DNA from: Bog-473 sp963737745
Lineage (GTDB): Bacteria > Actinomycetota > Acidimicrobiia > Acidimicrobiales > RAAP-2
DNA length: 64,000 bases
Direction: 5' to 3'
Assembly: GCA_963737745.1 (NCBI GenBank)
Contig: CAVTTR010000012.1
Coordinates: 186,001 to 250,000, forward strand
The notes beneath the pieces are model-generated. The model was not told where the DNA came from. It worked only from the letters and a program-made list of their open reading frames with translations, and did no database searches. Below, one piece after another: positions 38,126-47,124 of the stretch. Within the stretch, counting starts at the first letter, position 1. Each line of letters begins with the position of its first letter. Made by a program: the position numbers and the translations under genes.

Positions 38126-38601
38126 GTGCCGCCGGAGCATAGACGGTTCGCAGGTGGGTTCGATCGCAATTCGGCACGCCGCATCGCCCCAGCTCAAGGA
38201 GCTGGAAGGCGGGCCAGGCGGTTGGGCCCTGGGGTCTTTGGCGCCGTCCTGCCTGCCCGATCAGATCAAGCAGGCAAAACGTTCTCTACTCAACCCCCAG
38301 GGCCAACCTCCGCCTCTCACCTCATCACCCGCCGGGATGTCAACTGCCGCAAAGGCCGTCGACTCCACGTGGGCGTTTGGGACAGGGCCGTACATTACGT
38401 GTTGTACCCGAGGTGCCGTCAAGGGCGATGACCGGCCGCTCACCAGGGCCTATGGCGGTTGTTCCTGGTCAGCGACGCGAACAAATTCTGTTTCGCTTCG
38501 AAAAATGTCAGTGCTTCAAAATTTCATGCATGTAGAAATCCACTTGTCGACCCAGCGTCACCACCGACGCACCATGGTCCGCCATGATGAGGAAACCCGT
38601 G
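38126..38601. other. Gap of about 475 bases between thyX-like gene and DUF4193
   Basis: No coding signal on either strand; a long open frame on the plus strand through 38103-38780 has no family match or ribosome-binding site and runs antisense into thyX. The left half (38189-38308) holds nested inverted repeats described separately. The right half (38440-38600) is noticeably AT-richer and probably contains the thyX end region and the DUF4193 promoter. Confidence 0.5.
38189..38308 (-). ncRNA. Candidate structured RNA upstream of DUF4193 gene
   Basis: Arms GGTTGGGCCCTGGGG (38220-38234) and CCCCCAGGGCCAACC (38294-38308) pair over ~14 bases with one bulge. Nested inside, 38250-38259 and 38267-38276 form a 10-base stem with a seven-base loop, perfect on the minus strand with G-U pairs (TGCCTGCTTG/CGGGCAGGCA). 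A further hairpin, CCAGCTC-AAG-GAGCTGG, lies at 38189-38205. The order suggests a folded 5' leader of the DUF4193 transcript, or a terminator region for thyX. No known Rfam class was recognised. Confidence 0.4.
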
Positions 38602-40317
38602 TCAGGGTGTTGAAGATTTTTCGGCCCGCCGGCGCTCGGAGCGCCGCTCCGATTCGAGCCGTTCCAAGTCCGTCCCTCCGTGGTCGACGAAGGTCATGGC
38701 GTCGGCCAACGCGTGATGGCCGGCGTCGCTCAGCGATGGCTCGATGCATCTGTTGCGCCACACGTCGATACGCCGGATGACCTTGGCTGCCCGAGCGGAG
38801 CTCAATGAGATGCATGGCCTCGCGCGCGTTGAACTGCATGACGTAACGGATCCGATGGGCCAGCGCGACGGCGTACACCGCTTGCTCGGCGAAGTCGGGC
38901 GCCAACGTGCGGTAGAGATCCTCGGCCCGTTCGATCGCCTCGGCGTAGCCGTCGCCGAGTCCGGCCTCGGCCACGATCTCGGGCATGTCGTAGCCGAGAC
39001 TGATGCCGAGACGTTGCCACTCGATGGTGAGCATCCGGTGCCGTTGCAGATCGCGGAACGCGCCGTAGTCGGTGACCAATTCGAAGCGGTAGTCGGTGCG
39101 CTCGAAGGCGCGGCCGGGTCGATGGCGGCGATTGCGCCGATCACCGACATAGGCCGCCAACAAGCGCGACGCGTTCGTCGTGGCTGAGGCGTCGGACGCG
39201 GGCCAGAGCCTCGCGCTCGGAGCAGCCGCAGGTGACTGAAACAGGCCGCGGCCAGGACTTTCTCCTCGCCATCGGGATCGAAGTCCAGCAGCGTCACTTC
39301 GGGCTCGGGGTCCGTCGCACCGACGCGTCAGACGAGGCCTCCTCGTCGGGCCAGAGCCGTTCGACCACGCGTGCCGTGGCGTCGCGCGTCGACGCCAGGT
39401 ACGCCGTCCACTCCCCTCCCCGCTCGGCACGTCGACGCGCTGGAGGAACGAGGGGATGACCTTGCGCAATTCGGTCAGCATCATGTCGGCGTAGCGTGCG
39501 CGCTTCGGGCAGCGGGTGGGCGCGCATGCGCAGCAGCAGTTGCTCGTAGGACTGGCCGGTTCCGTAGAGGCCGATGTTGGAGAGCGAGGCGGCCGGAAGC
39601 AGGCCGCGCAAAGCGTCGAGCGACTTGGCCTTCACCGCTTGGCGGTAGACGAAGTCGCTGTCGCCCGCTTGTTGGGGGAAGCGCTCGGCCACCCAGTTCC
39701 GCATGGCCGGCATCAGTTCGCCGTAGGTGTCGAAGACGCGATCCATGTCGCCGACATAGCGCGCCCCGAAGGGCGAGTCGAGAATTTCGATCGGCCGGAA
39801 GTAACGGTAATGGCCGCTGTCGAGCCGGTTGTCGTAGGCGATGTAGCGCGTCGATTGTTCGAGATACGACATCAAGCCGTCCCCACTCGAGCACCTTGGA
39901 GAGCACGTTGGACGACTGCTCGCATGCCAGGTGCACGCCACCGAGTTGCGCCACCGAATCGTCGCCGTATTCGACGAAGACCTTCTCGTAGAGCTGCTCG
40001 GCCCGGGCGAGGCCGATGGTGGCATCGAAGGAGATGTCGCCGGAGATGTCGAGGTCGCCGACGAACTCGTCGAGGAAGAGTCGGCGCAAGCTCTTGGGCG
40101 AGCGCGAGTACCGGGCGAAGAGTGCCCCTTTGACCACTTCGGGCAGGTTCACCAGGGCGAAGACGGGCAGATGGAGATTGGTCACGTAGCGCCGGAGGAT
40201 GGCCTCCTCGTCGGGCGTGAACTGCTCTTCTACGTAGGGGAACATGCCCGGCCCACCATAGGACTGGGGCGAGGCATCGGTGGCGGATGGGGCTACCCCG
40301 GTTTCCCCCTCGGCCAC
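38602..40317 (-). CDS. Double-length ThyX-like flavin-dependent thymidylate synthase (frameshifted)
   Basis: About 570 residues, roughly twice a normal ThyX (~220-250). The first half has YGDDSVAQLGGVHLACEQSS and MSYLEQSTRYIAYDNR then HYRYFRP, equivalent to the ThyX segment after the RHR motif. The second half has LQRHRMLTIEWQRLGISLGY, holding the RHR motif, then LAHRIRYVMQFNAREAMHLI with ELRSGSQGHPAYRRVAQQMH, the C-terminal ThyX core. So each half keeps different conserved residues. Frame changes are near 38700, 39190, 39290, 39450, 39510 and 39885. The GTG at 40317 stands two bases after the helicase stop; an ATG at 40245 is an alternative. Confidence 0.75.
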
Positions 40318-40319
40318 GC

Positions 40320-42458
40320 TCAGGGGGTGGGCAGCCCGACCGCCACCACGCCCCGCAAGAGCAGGTCGACGGCTTGTCGGGCCGCCGTGGCCGTCTCGGG
40401 CTCGGTGGCGGCGTGGGCCACCTGCTGGACCAGGTCGGCCACCGATTTCACGGTGCGCACGAAGTCGCCGGGGGCGAGGTCACCCACGTCACGGGCCGCC
40501 ACGGCCAACGCAGTCTCGAAGGAGGCTCCCCGGGCCCACGAGGCGACGGCGGTGGCCAGTCCCGACGACGGTTGCCGGGTCCGTGGGACGAGATGCAGCT
40601 CCTCGACCGAGCGGATTCGCTCCGCCACGTGCTCGAGCGCGGCGCAGCGCCATTCGAGCTCGGCCACCCGCTTCTCGCCCAGCCGGTCGGCCAGGGGGCC
40701 CTTGCGGCGGCCGCGCCGAACGGCGGCACGGGACCCGGGAGCGGCGTGCCCGGTGAGGCGGCGCGCCCGCCGTGGCTCGAAGACGACGGCTGACACCACG
40801 CCGGCCAGAACCGACGGCTCCGCGCCGTTGAGGATGTCGGCCGCCAGCGCCTCGGCCAACAGGAGATCGGACTCGTGATAGATCCGTGACAAGCGGCGAC
40901 CGGTCTCGGTGAGCGACCAGTCCTTGAGATACCCGAGCTCCTCGAGCACCGCGACGCGGTGGTTGAGCTGAATGGTGAGAAGGTCGGCCTTCTGGGCCTG
41001 CCACTGGGCGAAGGAGCGGCGGAGCACGTCGTTGGCCGTCTCGCGGTCGAAGCGCGAGGCCAGGTTCACGGCCAGGTTGTAGGTGGGACGGAACGAGGAA
41101 CGCAGGTCGGGCGGCGGCGCCGAGGCCACTCGGGCCGCCTCGCTGAACGCCGTCTCGGAGGACCACAGGGCCACGGCGTGACCTTCCTCGTCCAAGCCTC
41201 GCCGTCCGGCGCGTCCGGTGAGTTGCAGGTACTCGCCCGAGGTCAAGGTGGCCCGCCCGGCGCCGCCGTACTTGGTGAAGCGCTCGATCACCACGGAACG
41301 GGCCGGCATGTTGATGCCGAGCGAGAGCGTCTCGGTGGCGAAGACCACCTGCAGCAGGCCGGCGGCGAAGCACTCCTCCACCGTCTCGCGAAAGACGGGG
41401 ACCAGACCGGCGTGGTGCGAGGCCACGCCCGCCTGGAGTCCCTCCAGCCACTCGTCGTAGCCGAGCACACCGAGGTCCTCGTCACTCAGCGATTCGACGC
41501 GCCGTTCGACGATTTCGCGGATGGTGGCGCGCTCGCTGCTGTCGGTCAGGCGCACACCGTCGCGCACGACTTGACGCACTGCTTCGTCGCAGGCGGCGCG
41601 ACTGAAGATGAAGACGATGGCCGGCAGCATCTCCTCGGACTTGAGGGCGGTGATCAACTCGGTGCGCAAGGGAGCGCGGTAGGGCAACCGCGGTCCCCTT
41701 CCCCGGGGCTGCCATTGCGGCGAGCGTCCTTGGAACGAGCGCCGGACCGCCTGATCGATCTTCACCCCTTCGTTACCCGGCTTCCCGTTGACCAGCAGGG
41801 GGATCAGCATGGTCTCGTTGTCCTCGCGGCGGTGGGCGGCGAAGTGGTGCCGCAGCACGATCGGACGGTGCCGTTCGACGATGACGTCGGTGGTGCCGCG
41901 GACCGAGCGCAGCCACGACCCGAGCTCGTTGGCGTTGTTCACCGTGGCGGACAGGCAGACGAAGCGGACCTCGGGGGGAGAGAGGACCAGTACCTCCTCC
42001 CACACCCCGCCCCGATAGGGATCTTGGATGAAGTGGACCTCGTCGAGGATCACCGTGTGCAACCCGGCCAAGAGGTCGGACCCGGCCAGCAGCATGTTGC
42101 GCAGCACTTCGGTGGTCATCACCACCATGGGCGCATCCGGCCGCACTGCCGTGTCGCCGGTCAGAAGGCCGACATGGTCCTTGCCGTAGGTGGCGACCAG
42201 TTCGCCGTACTTCTGGTTGGAGAGTGCCTTCAGCGGTGTGGTGTAGAAGGCTTTGCCGCCGGCGCCCAGGGCTCTGTGGATCGCATAGGCGGCGACCAGA
42301 GTCTTGCCCGACCCGGTTGGAGCCGAGACGAGTACCGAGTGATCGGCGTCGATCGCCTCAAAGGCGTCACGCTGGAACTCGTCGGGCGGGAACGGGAGCC
42401 GGGTGACGAAATCGCTTTCCTCGTCCGTCGTGGTGACCGGCCAGGGGAAGACGGTCAA
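40320..42458 (-). CDS. helY: Ski2/Mtr4-like superfamily 2 helicase (HelY type)
   Basis: 712 residues. Helicase motifs are complete: Q-motif region FPPDEFQRDAFEAI, motif I SAPTGSGKT, TTPLKALSNQK, motif II as ILDEVHFIQD (DEVH), motif III LSATV, and motif VI QLTGRAGRRGLDEEG. A DSHCT-like helical C-terminus follows. These helicases act on RNA or branched nucleic acids; in M. tuberculosis helY follows tatA-tatC as here. The best start is a TTG at 42458 that overlaps the tatC stop (TTGA), implying coupled translation. Confidence 0.9.
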   Translation of the reverse strand: MTVFPWPVTTTDEESDFVTRLPFPPDEFQRDAFEAIDADHSVLVSAPTGSGKTLVAAYAIHRALGAGGKAFYTTPLKALSNQKYGELVATYGKDHVGLLTGDTAVRPDAPMVVMTTEVLRNMLLAGSDLLAGLHTVILDEVHFIQDPYRGGVWEEVLVLSPPEVRFVCLSATVNNANELGSWLRSVRGTTDVIVERHRPIVLRHHFAAHRREDNETMLIPLLVNGKPGNEGVKIDQAVRRSFQGRSPQWQPRGRGPRLPYRAPLRTELITALKSEEMLPAIVFIFSRAACDEAVRQVVRDGVRLTDSSERATIREIVERRVESLSDEDLGVLGYDEWLEGLQAGVASHHAGLVPVFRETVEECFAAGLLQVVFATETLSLGINMPARSVVIERFTKYGGAGRATLTSGEYLQLTGRAGRRGLDEEGHAVALWSSETAFSEAARVASAPPPDLRSSFRPTYNLAVNLASRFDRETANDVLRRSFAQWQAQKADLLTIQLNHRVAVLEELGYLKDWSLTETGRRLSRIYHESDLLLAEALAADILNGAEPSVLAGVVSAVVFEPRRARRLTGHAAPGSRAAVRRGRRKGPLADRLGEKRVAELEWRCAALEHVAERIRSVEELHLVPRTRQPSSGLATAVASWARGASFETALAVAARDVGDLAPGDFVRTVKSVADLVQQVAHAATEPETATAARQAVDLLLRGVVAVGLPTP

Positions 42459-43255
42459 CGGCCGGCCAGCTTCCCGATCCCGATCGAGATGAAATAGAAG
42501 AAGACGAGGGGAACGGCCAGAGCCAGCATGGAGAACGGATCCGAGCTCGGCGTGAAGACGGCCGAGACGACGGTGATGAGGATCACCGCCCACCGCCACG
42601 AGTGCAGGAGCCTGGTCGGGGTCACGACGCGGGCCAGTTCCAAGGAGACCAGTATCACCGGAAACTGGAACGTGATACCAAACAGGGCCATAAGGGCCAG
42701 GATCAGGCCCAGATACGGAATCGGGTCGTAGATCTGCTGAAGGTCGGGTCCGCCCACCGAGCGCAGGAAGCCCAGCGCGTGCGGCAGCGTCAGATACGCC
42801 GTGGCCGCACCGGCCAGGAACAGGACGAAGGCGGCCGAGACGAACGGGATGGCGTATTTCTTCTCCCGTGCCTGCAGCCCGGGGGTGATGAAGCGCCAGA
42901 TCTGAAAGAGGATGACCGGCGAGGCCAGGGTCAACCCCCCAAAGACGGCGATCTTGACGCGTAGCGAGAGCCCATCGAGCGGGGACGTGACATACAGATT
43001 GGCGCAGTTCTTGCCGCTCAGGCTGTTGGACGAGGTGACGCCGCCGAGCCTGGTCCCGCCCCCGTTGGTCTCGCACAGTGGCCTGATCAGGAAATGGAGG
43101 ATGGGTTGGAAGGCGATGACCGCCACAATGGTGGCCAGCAGGAACGCAATGAGTGAGATGACGAGCCTCCGGCGCAGTTCGCCTAAATGCTCGTTCAGCG
43201 TCATGTTGTCGGGCGACGGTTTTTCCTTGCGTTCGCCGAGGAAGGGAAGGGCCAT
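42455..43255 (-). CDS. tatC: Sec-independent protein translocase TatC
   Basis: 266 residues with six membrane helices. TatC marks include MTLNEHLGELRRRLVISLIA with the conserved glutamate, SPLDGLSLRVKIAVFGGLTL, ASPVILFQIWRFITPGL, FGITFQFPVILVSLELARVV and VFTPSSDPFSMLALAVPLVF. TatC forms the receptor that recognises twin-arginine signals and nucleates the TatA pore. A candidate Tat substrate is encoded at 50.5-51.9 kb. It follows the TatA/B gene by 24 bases in the same operon, and its stop overlaps the helicase start. Confidence 0.97.
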   Translation of the reverse strand: MALPFLGERKEKPSPDNMTLNEHLGELRRRLVISLIAFLLATIVAVIAFQPILHFLIRPLCETNGGGTRLGGVTSSNSLSGKNCANLYVTSPLDGLSLRVKIAVFGGLTLASPVILFQIWRFITPGLQAREKKYAIPFVSAAFVLFLAGAATAYLTLPHALGFLRSVGGPDLQQIYDPIPYLGLILALMALFGITFQFPVILVSLELARVVTPTRLLHSWRWAVILITVVSAVFTPSSDPFSMLALAVPLVFFYFISIGIGKLAGR

Positions 43256-43279
43256 GGTGGTCTCGGACTCTCTGGCCGC

Positions 43280-43819
43280 TTAGTTGAGGCTGGGATCGCC
43301 GAATACCCCTGGCGCTGGCGCGGGCGTATTCGGCGCGGCGCTCGGGGCGCTCGGGGAAGTGGGGGCGCTCTCGGGCGTGGAGGTGGTTGGCATGGAAGTG
43401 GCGGGCATGGAAGTCGTACTCGATTGCTCTCCATGAGATTCGACGCCCGAGGGGACAGCGGATGTTTCCGAATCCGAATCCGAATCCGAAACCGCTGCCC
43501 CGTTGCCCGCCACGTGGGCCTGGGTCCCATTGCCGGCGGCGACGCCGTTCCCATTGTGGTCTTTGTTCTCGTCGGGCGACAGCGTGGAGAGGTGGTTGAG
43601 GAGGGCCGACGGCGAACGGGCCAGGCGGGCTATTTCGGCGCTCGAGGGCAGGTCAGGGATGGAAGTGCGGACCTCGTTCTCCATGCGGTGGCGGAATTCG
43701 TTGAACGAGCGCCACGCCGCCCCGACCTGGCGCGCCACCTGGGGGAGCTTGTCGGGGCCGAGCAGGATCACCGCCACCACGGCAATGATCAAAAGCTTGG
43801 AGGGGTCGAGATTGAGCAC
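43280..43819 (-). CDS. Sec-independent translocase TatA/TatB-type protein
   Basis: 179 residues. A short N-terminal anchor (LLIIAVVAVILLGPDKLPQV) contains the glycine-proline hinge, followed by an amphipathic helix (ARQVGAAWRSFNEFRHRMEN). The tail is long, Ser/Pro/Thr-rich and low-complexity, including DSDSDSDSE from TCCGAA repeats and MPATSMPTTSTP. The length and the glutamate after the hinge region favour a TatB-like function, while the single copy beside tatC would fit a mixed TatA/B role. Which of the two cannot be settled from sequence. Confidence 0.88.
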   Translation of the reverse strand: MLNLDPSKLLIIAVVAVILLGPDKLPQVARQVGAAWRSFNEFRHRMENEVRTSIPDLPSSAEIARLARSPSALLNHLSTLSPDENKDHNGNGVAAGNGTQAHVAGNGAAVSDSDSDSETSAVPSGVESHGEQSSTTSMPATSMPTTSTPESAPTSPSAPSAAPNTPAPAPGVFGDPSLN

Positions 43820-43864
43820 CTGTCCTCACTTTACGGTTGCGACAGAGAGGCGCCGAAACAGGCG

Positions 43865-45223
43865 CTATAGAGAAGCGATCAGTCGTTCGACGCGCTCGTC
43901 GTGCGACTTGAAGGGGTCCTTCAGCAGCACGGTGCGTTGGGCCTGGTCATTGAGCTTGAGGTGGACCCAGTCCACCGTGAAGTCCCGGCGACGCTCCTTG
44001 GCCCGCTTGACGAAGGCTCCCCGCAGGCGGGCCCTGGTGGTCTCGGGCGGGTTGCTCATGGCATCGGAAATGGCCTCGTCGGTGCAGGTCCGGTCCAGTT
44101 GATCACGGTTCTGCAGCTTGTAGTACAGGCCCCGGGTGCGATCGACGTCGTGGTACATGAGGTCGATCATGGCCACCTTGGGGTGCGAGAGCGGGACGTC
44201 ATGGCGGGCCTTCATCTGCTCGATCAAGCGGTACTTGGCCACCCAGTCGCACTCACGCCACAGCGAGGTGGGGTCGGCCTCGAGCCCCTTGAGGCAGTGC
44301 TGCCACATGTCGAGGGCGGTGTCCTCCTCGGGTGAGAGGCCCTTGCGGTCACGGAACTTGAGGGCGCGCTCGAGGTACTCGGTCTGGATGTCGATGGCCC
44401 GCATTTCGCGCCCGTTGGCCAGGCGGACCTTGCGCTGGCAGGTGATGTCGTGGCTGATCTCCCGGATGGCGCGGATGGGGTTCTCGAGGGTCAAGTCGCG
44501 CAGCACGGTCGAGGAGTCCTCGAGCATGGCCAACAAGATGCTGGTCGTGCCCACCTTGAGGAACGTGGCGTACTCGCTCATGTTGGAGTCGCCCACGATC
44601 ACGTGGAGGCGGCGGAAGCGCTCGGCGTCGGCGTGCGGCTCGTCCCGCGTGTTGATGATGGGACGGCTGCGGGTGGTGGCCGACGAGACGCCCTCCCAGA
44701 TGTGCTCGGCCCGCTGGCTGAGGCAGAACACCGAGCCGCGGGCGGTCTGCAGCACCTTGCCGGCCCCGGCGTAGATCTGGCGACTGACCAAGAACGGGAT
44801 GAGCACCTCGGTGTAGCGGTTGAACTCGTCGTTGCGCTCGGTCAGGTAGTTCTCGTGACAGCCGTAGGAGTTGCCCACCGAGTCGGTGTTGTTCTTGAAG
44901 AGGTAGACCTCGCCCCGGATCCCTTCTTCTCGGAGGCGAGCCTGGGCCCCGTTCACCAGGCCGCTGAGAATCCACTCCCCCGCCTTGTCGTGGGTCACGA
45001 CGTCGGAGATCTTGTCGCACTCGGGCGTGGCGTACTCGGGATGGCTGCCCACATCGAGGTAGAGGCGGGCCCCGTTCTCAAGGAACACGTTCGACGAACG
45101 CCCCCAACTGACCACCCTCCGGAAGAGGTAACGAGCGACCTCGTCGGGGCTGAGCCGCCGCTGCCCACGCAGGGTGAAGGTGACGCCGTACTCGTTTTCG
45201 ATGCCGAAGATGCGCTTCTCCAC
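43865..45223 (-). CDS. pafA: Proteasome accessory factor PafA, Pup ligase
   Basis: 452 residues of the carboxylate-amine ligase (glutamine-synthetase-like) fold. MEKRIFGIENEYGVTFTLRG starts it; RLYLDVGSHPEYATPECD contains the catalytic aspartate region; SQRAEHIWEGVSSATTRSRP and INTRDEPHADAERFRRLHVI line the active site. PafA joins the C-terminal glutamate of deamidated Pup to target lysines. A GTG at 45223 gives the family-typical N-terminus. It lacks the ~40-residue loop seen in Dop, which tells the two paralogues apart. pafB and pafC, found after pafA in mycobacteria, are absent here. Confidence 0.96.
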   Translation of the reverse strand: MEKRIFGIENEYGVTFTLRGQRRLSPDEVARYLFRRVVSWGRSSNVFLENGARLYLDVGSHPEYATPECDKISDVVTHDKAGEWILSGLVNGAQARLREEGIRGEVYLFKNNTDSVGNSYGCHENYLTERNDEFNRYTEVLIPFLVSRQIYAGAGKVLQTARGSVFCLSQRAEHIWEGVSSATTRSRPIINTRDEPHADAERFRRLHVIVGDSNMSEYATFLKVGTTSILLAMLEDSSTVLRDLTLENPIRAIREISHDITCQRKVRLANGREMRAIDIQTEYLERALKFRDRKGLSPEEDTALDMWQHCLKGLEADPTSLWRECDWVAKYRLIEQMKARHDVPLSHPKVAMIDLMYHDVDRTRGLYYKLQNRDQLDRTCTDEAISDAMSNPPETTRARLRGAFVKRAKERRRDFTVDWVHLKLNDQAQRTVLLKDPFKSHDERVERLIASL

Positions 45224-45242
45224 TAGGCCACCGTACAGCGAG

Positions 45243-45932
45243 CTATGCCAAAAGCAGCGCCAGCTCCTCATCGGCGATGCGCCGGAAGGTGCGGCGGGCG
45301 TCCGGGCGTCCGTTGCCCCGGCTCAGCGTGGCGACCTCGAGGTCGCCCGCGGCCAGGGTTCGATCGGGTCCGGCCAGGGCGGCACTGGCCGCCTTGAGCG
45401 CGCTGGCCAGGTCCCAGTCGGCCTGCCAGGCCGCGGCCACCCGCTCGGTGATCGTCTCGGCGTCCCCGCCCAGGACGGCGAAACGCTCCTCGTCGGTGAT
45501 CGTGCCTTCGTAGGCGATGTGGTAGAGCTGGTCGGGCTGGTGCCCCGTGCCGAGCTCCGCCACCAGCACCTCGACCTCGAGCGGCTTCATCTCGTGGGTG
45601 AACACGTTGCCGAGATACTGCGCATACAGGTTGGCCAGCGACCTGGCGTCGACGTCCTCCCGGCTGTAGGCGTAGCCCTTGGTGTCGGCGTGCCGCACCC
45701 CGGCCACCCGGAGCTGGTCGTACTCGTTGTACTTGCCCACGCCGCCGAAGGCGATGCGGTCATAGATCTCGCTGATCTTGTGCAGTGAGCGGGAAGGGTT
45801 CTCGGCCACAATGACAATGCCCTGGTCGTAGGTGGTCGCGACCAGGGACCGACCGCGGGCGATGCCCTTCTGGGCGTACTCGGCCCGGTCCTTCATCACC
45901 TGTTCGGGGGCGACGTAGAAGGGCATGCTCAT
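45243..45932 (-). CDS. prcA: 20S proteasome α-subunit PrcA
   Basis: 229 residues. MSMPFYVAPEQVMKDRAEYA and QKGIARGRSLVATTYDQGIV show the N-terminal gating segment and H0 helix of bacterial α-subunits; SLHKISEIYDRIAFGGVGKY is the conserved core. No catalytic threonine is present, as expected. α-rings cap the β-rings and bind the ARC/Mpa ATPase through its C-terminal tail. Its start overlaps the prcB stop by four bases, so the two subunits are made in equal amounts. Confidence 0.96.
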   Translation of the reverse strand: MSMPFYVAPEQVMKDRAEYAQKGIARGRSLVATTYDQGIVIVAENPSRSLHKISEIYDRIAFGGVGKYNEYDQLRVAGVRHADTKGYAYSREDVDARSLANLYAQYLGNVFTHEMKPLEVEVLVAELGTGHQPDQLYHIAYEGTITDEERFAVLGGDAETITERVAAAWQADWDLASALKAASAALAGPDRTLAAGDLEVATLSRGNGRPDARRTFRRIADEELALLLA

Positions 45933-46843
45933 AACGCCCGTCCCCTCGACTGATCCCGTTCGGCCGCCCGCTCGCTCTGATCGGCCGCACTCGCGACCTG
46001 CCTGCGGGCGATGAGGGCGGCGAAGCGCTCGGCCACCTCTTCTTCGGGCACCAGGCGGTAGCCCTCGGCGTCGACAACGGCGATGAGCGGGTAGATGCCC
46101 CGCACCAGGTCAGGCCCGCCGGTGGCCGAGTCCTCGTCGGCGGCGTCATAGAGGGACTGGATGGCCAGGTCGACGGCCTCGTCGCGGCCCAGGCCCTCGC
46201 GCCATCCGGACTTGATGGTCGAGCGGGCGTCGCGCCCGCCCGAGCCCGTGGCCTGGAAGTCGGTGTCCTCGTAGTGGCCCCCGGTGGCGTCGTAGCTGTA
46301 GATGCGCCCGATGCCCCGGGCCGTGTCGTAGCCGGCGAAGAGGGGGACCACGACCAGACCCTGCATGGCCAGCGGCAGGTTCTGGCGCACCATCTGGGCC
46401 AGCTGGTTGGCCTTGCCCTCGAGGGAGAGGGCGGTGCCCTCCACCTTTTCGTAGTGCTCGAGCTGGACCTGGAAGAGGCGGACCATCTCGACAGCCATGC
46501 CGGCGGAGCCGGCGATGGCCACGGCGGAGAAACGGTCAGCCGCAAAGACCTTCTCCATGGAGCGGTGGGCGATGATGTTGCCCATGGTGGCGCGGCGGTC
46601 GCCGGCCATGATCACGCCGTCGGCGTAGCGCAGGGCGACGACCGTGGTGGCGTGAGGGGCACCGGCGAAACCGGCTTCGGAGTGACCACCCATGCCGCCG
46701 GCACTCCGGTTTTCGCCTGGGGCGCCGCCTCGCGCACCTCCGCTATGTGGCATGCCGTTGCCTGTCATCGTGCCGGCCTGGCGCAAGAGCCCGACGAAGT
46801 CTGGACCCGGATCGCTCTCCGGGGGAAAAAGGGGAAGAGCCAC
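45929..46843 (-). CDS. prcB: 20S proteasome β-subunit PrcB
   Basis: 304 residues. A ~65-residue Gly-rich propeptide (GMPHSGGARGGAPGENRSAG) ends at PHA, and cleavage exposes Thr66 in HATTVVALRYADGVIMAGDR, the nucleophile. The conserved GDRRAT and GSAGMAVEMVRLF segments follow, then a long polar C-terminus (AADQSERAAERDQSRGRAL). The GTG at 46843 lies six bases after the pup stop with only weak ribosome-binding sequence, so coupled translation with pup is likely. It degrades pupylated proteins fed by ARC/Mpa. Confidence 0.96.
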   Translation of the reverse strand: MALPLFPPESDPGPDFVGLLRQAGTMTGNGMPHSGGARGGAPGENRSAGGMGGHSEAGFAGAPHATTVVALRYADGVIMAGDRRATMGNIIAHRSMEKVFAADRFSAVAIAGSAGMAVEMVRLFQVQLEHYEKVEGTALSLEGKANQLAQMVRQNLPLAMQGLVVVPLFAGYDTARGIGRIYSYDATGGHYEDTDFQATGSGGRDARSTIKSGWREGLGRDEAVDLAIQSLYDAADEDSATGGPDLVRGIYPLIAVVDAEGYRLVPEEEVAERFAALIARRQVASAADQSERAAERDQSRGRAL

Positions 46844-46849
46844 TGGTGA

Positions 46850-47065
46850 CTACTGCCCGCCCTTTTGGACGTAGTTACGCACGAACTCCTCGGCGTTGTC
46901 CTCGAGCACCTCGTCGATCTCGTCGAGCAGGTCGTCCAGTTCGGCCTTGATCTTCTCGCCACGCTCGGAGGTGGCCGGCGCTTGCTCCGCCGCCAAATCG
47001 TCGTCGGTCTCCGTCTTGGAGCTGTCCCGAGCCGGGCTCTTTCTGATCTGTTCCTGTTCTGCCAT
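46850..47065 (-). CDS. pup: Prokaryotic ubiquitin-like protein Pup
   Basis: 71 residues. MAEQEQIRKSPARDSSKTET is the disordered N-terminus that threads into the ATPase; the helical region is ERGEKIKAELDDLLDEIDEV; the C-terminus reads EEFVRNYVQKGGQ. The terminal GGQ means Dop must convert the last glutamine to glutamate before PafA can use it. The ATG at 47065 gives the family-typical length. It lies immediately upstream of prcB in the same operon. Confidence 0.98.
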   Translation of the reverse strand: MAEQEQIRKSPARDSSKTETDDDLAAEQAPATSERGEKIKAELDDLLDEIDEVLEDNAEEFVRNYVQKGGQ

Positions 47066-47124
47066 GGTGGTACCTCGCCGCCGTTCTTGTTCTCGTTGTA
47101 CTCGATCGATCGTGGTCTGATCGT

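Noticed and set aside
38103..38780. Long open frame on the plus strand across the gap after DUF4193 and into thyX
   Set aside because: No ribosome-binding site, no family similarity, and it is antisense to thyX; in high-G+C DNA such frames arise by chance.
43440..43500. TCCGAA repeats as a regulatory array
   Set aside because: They lie inside the TatA/B-type gene and simply encode the Asp-Ser run of its tail.
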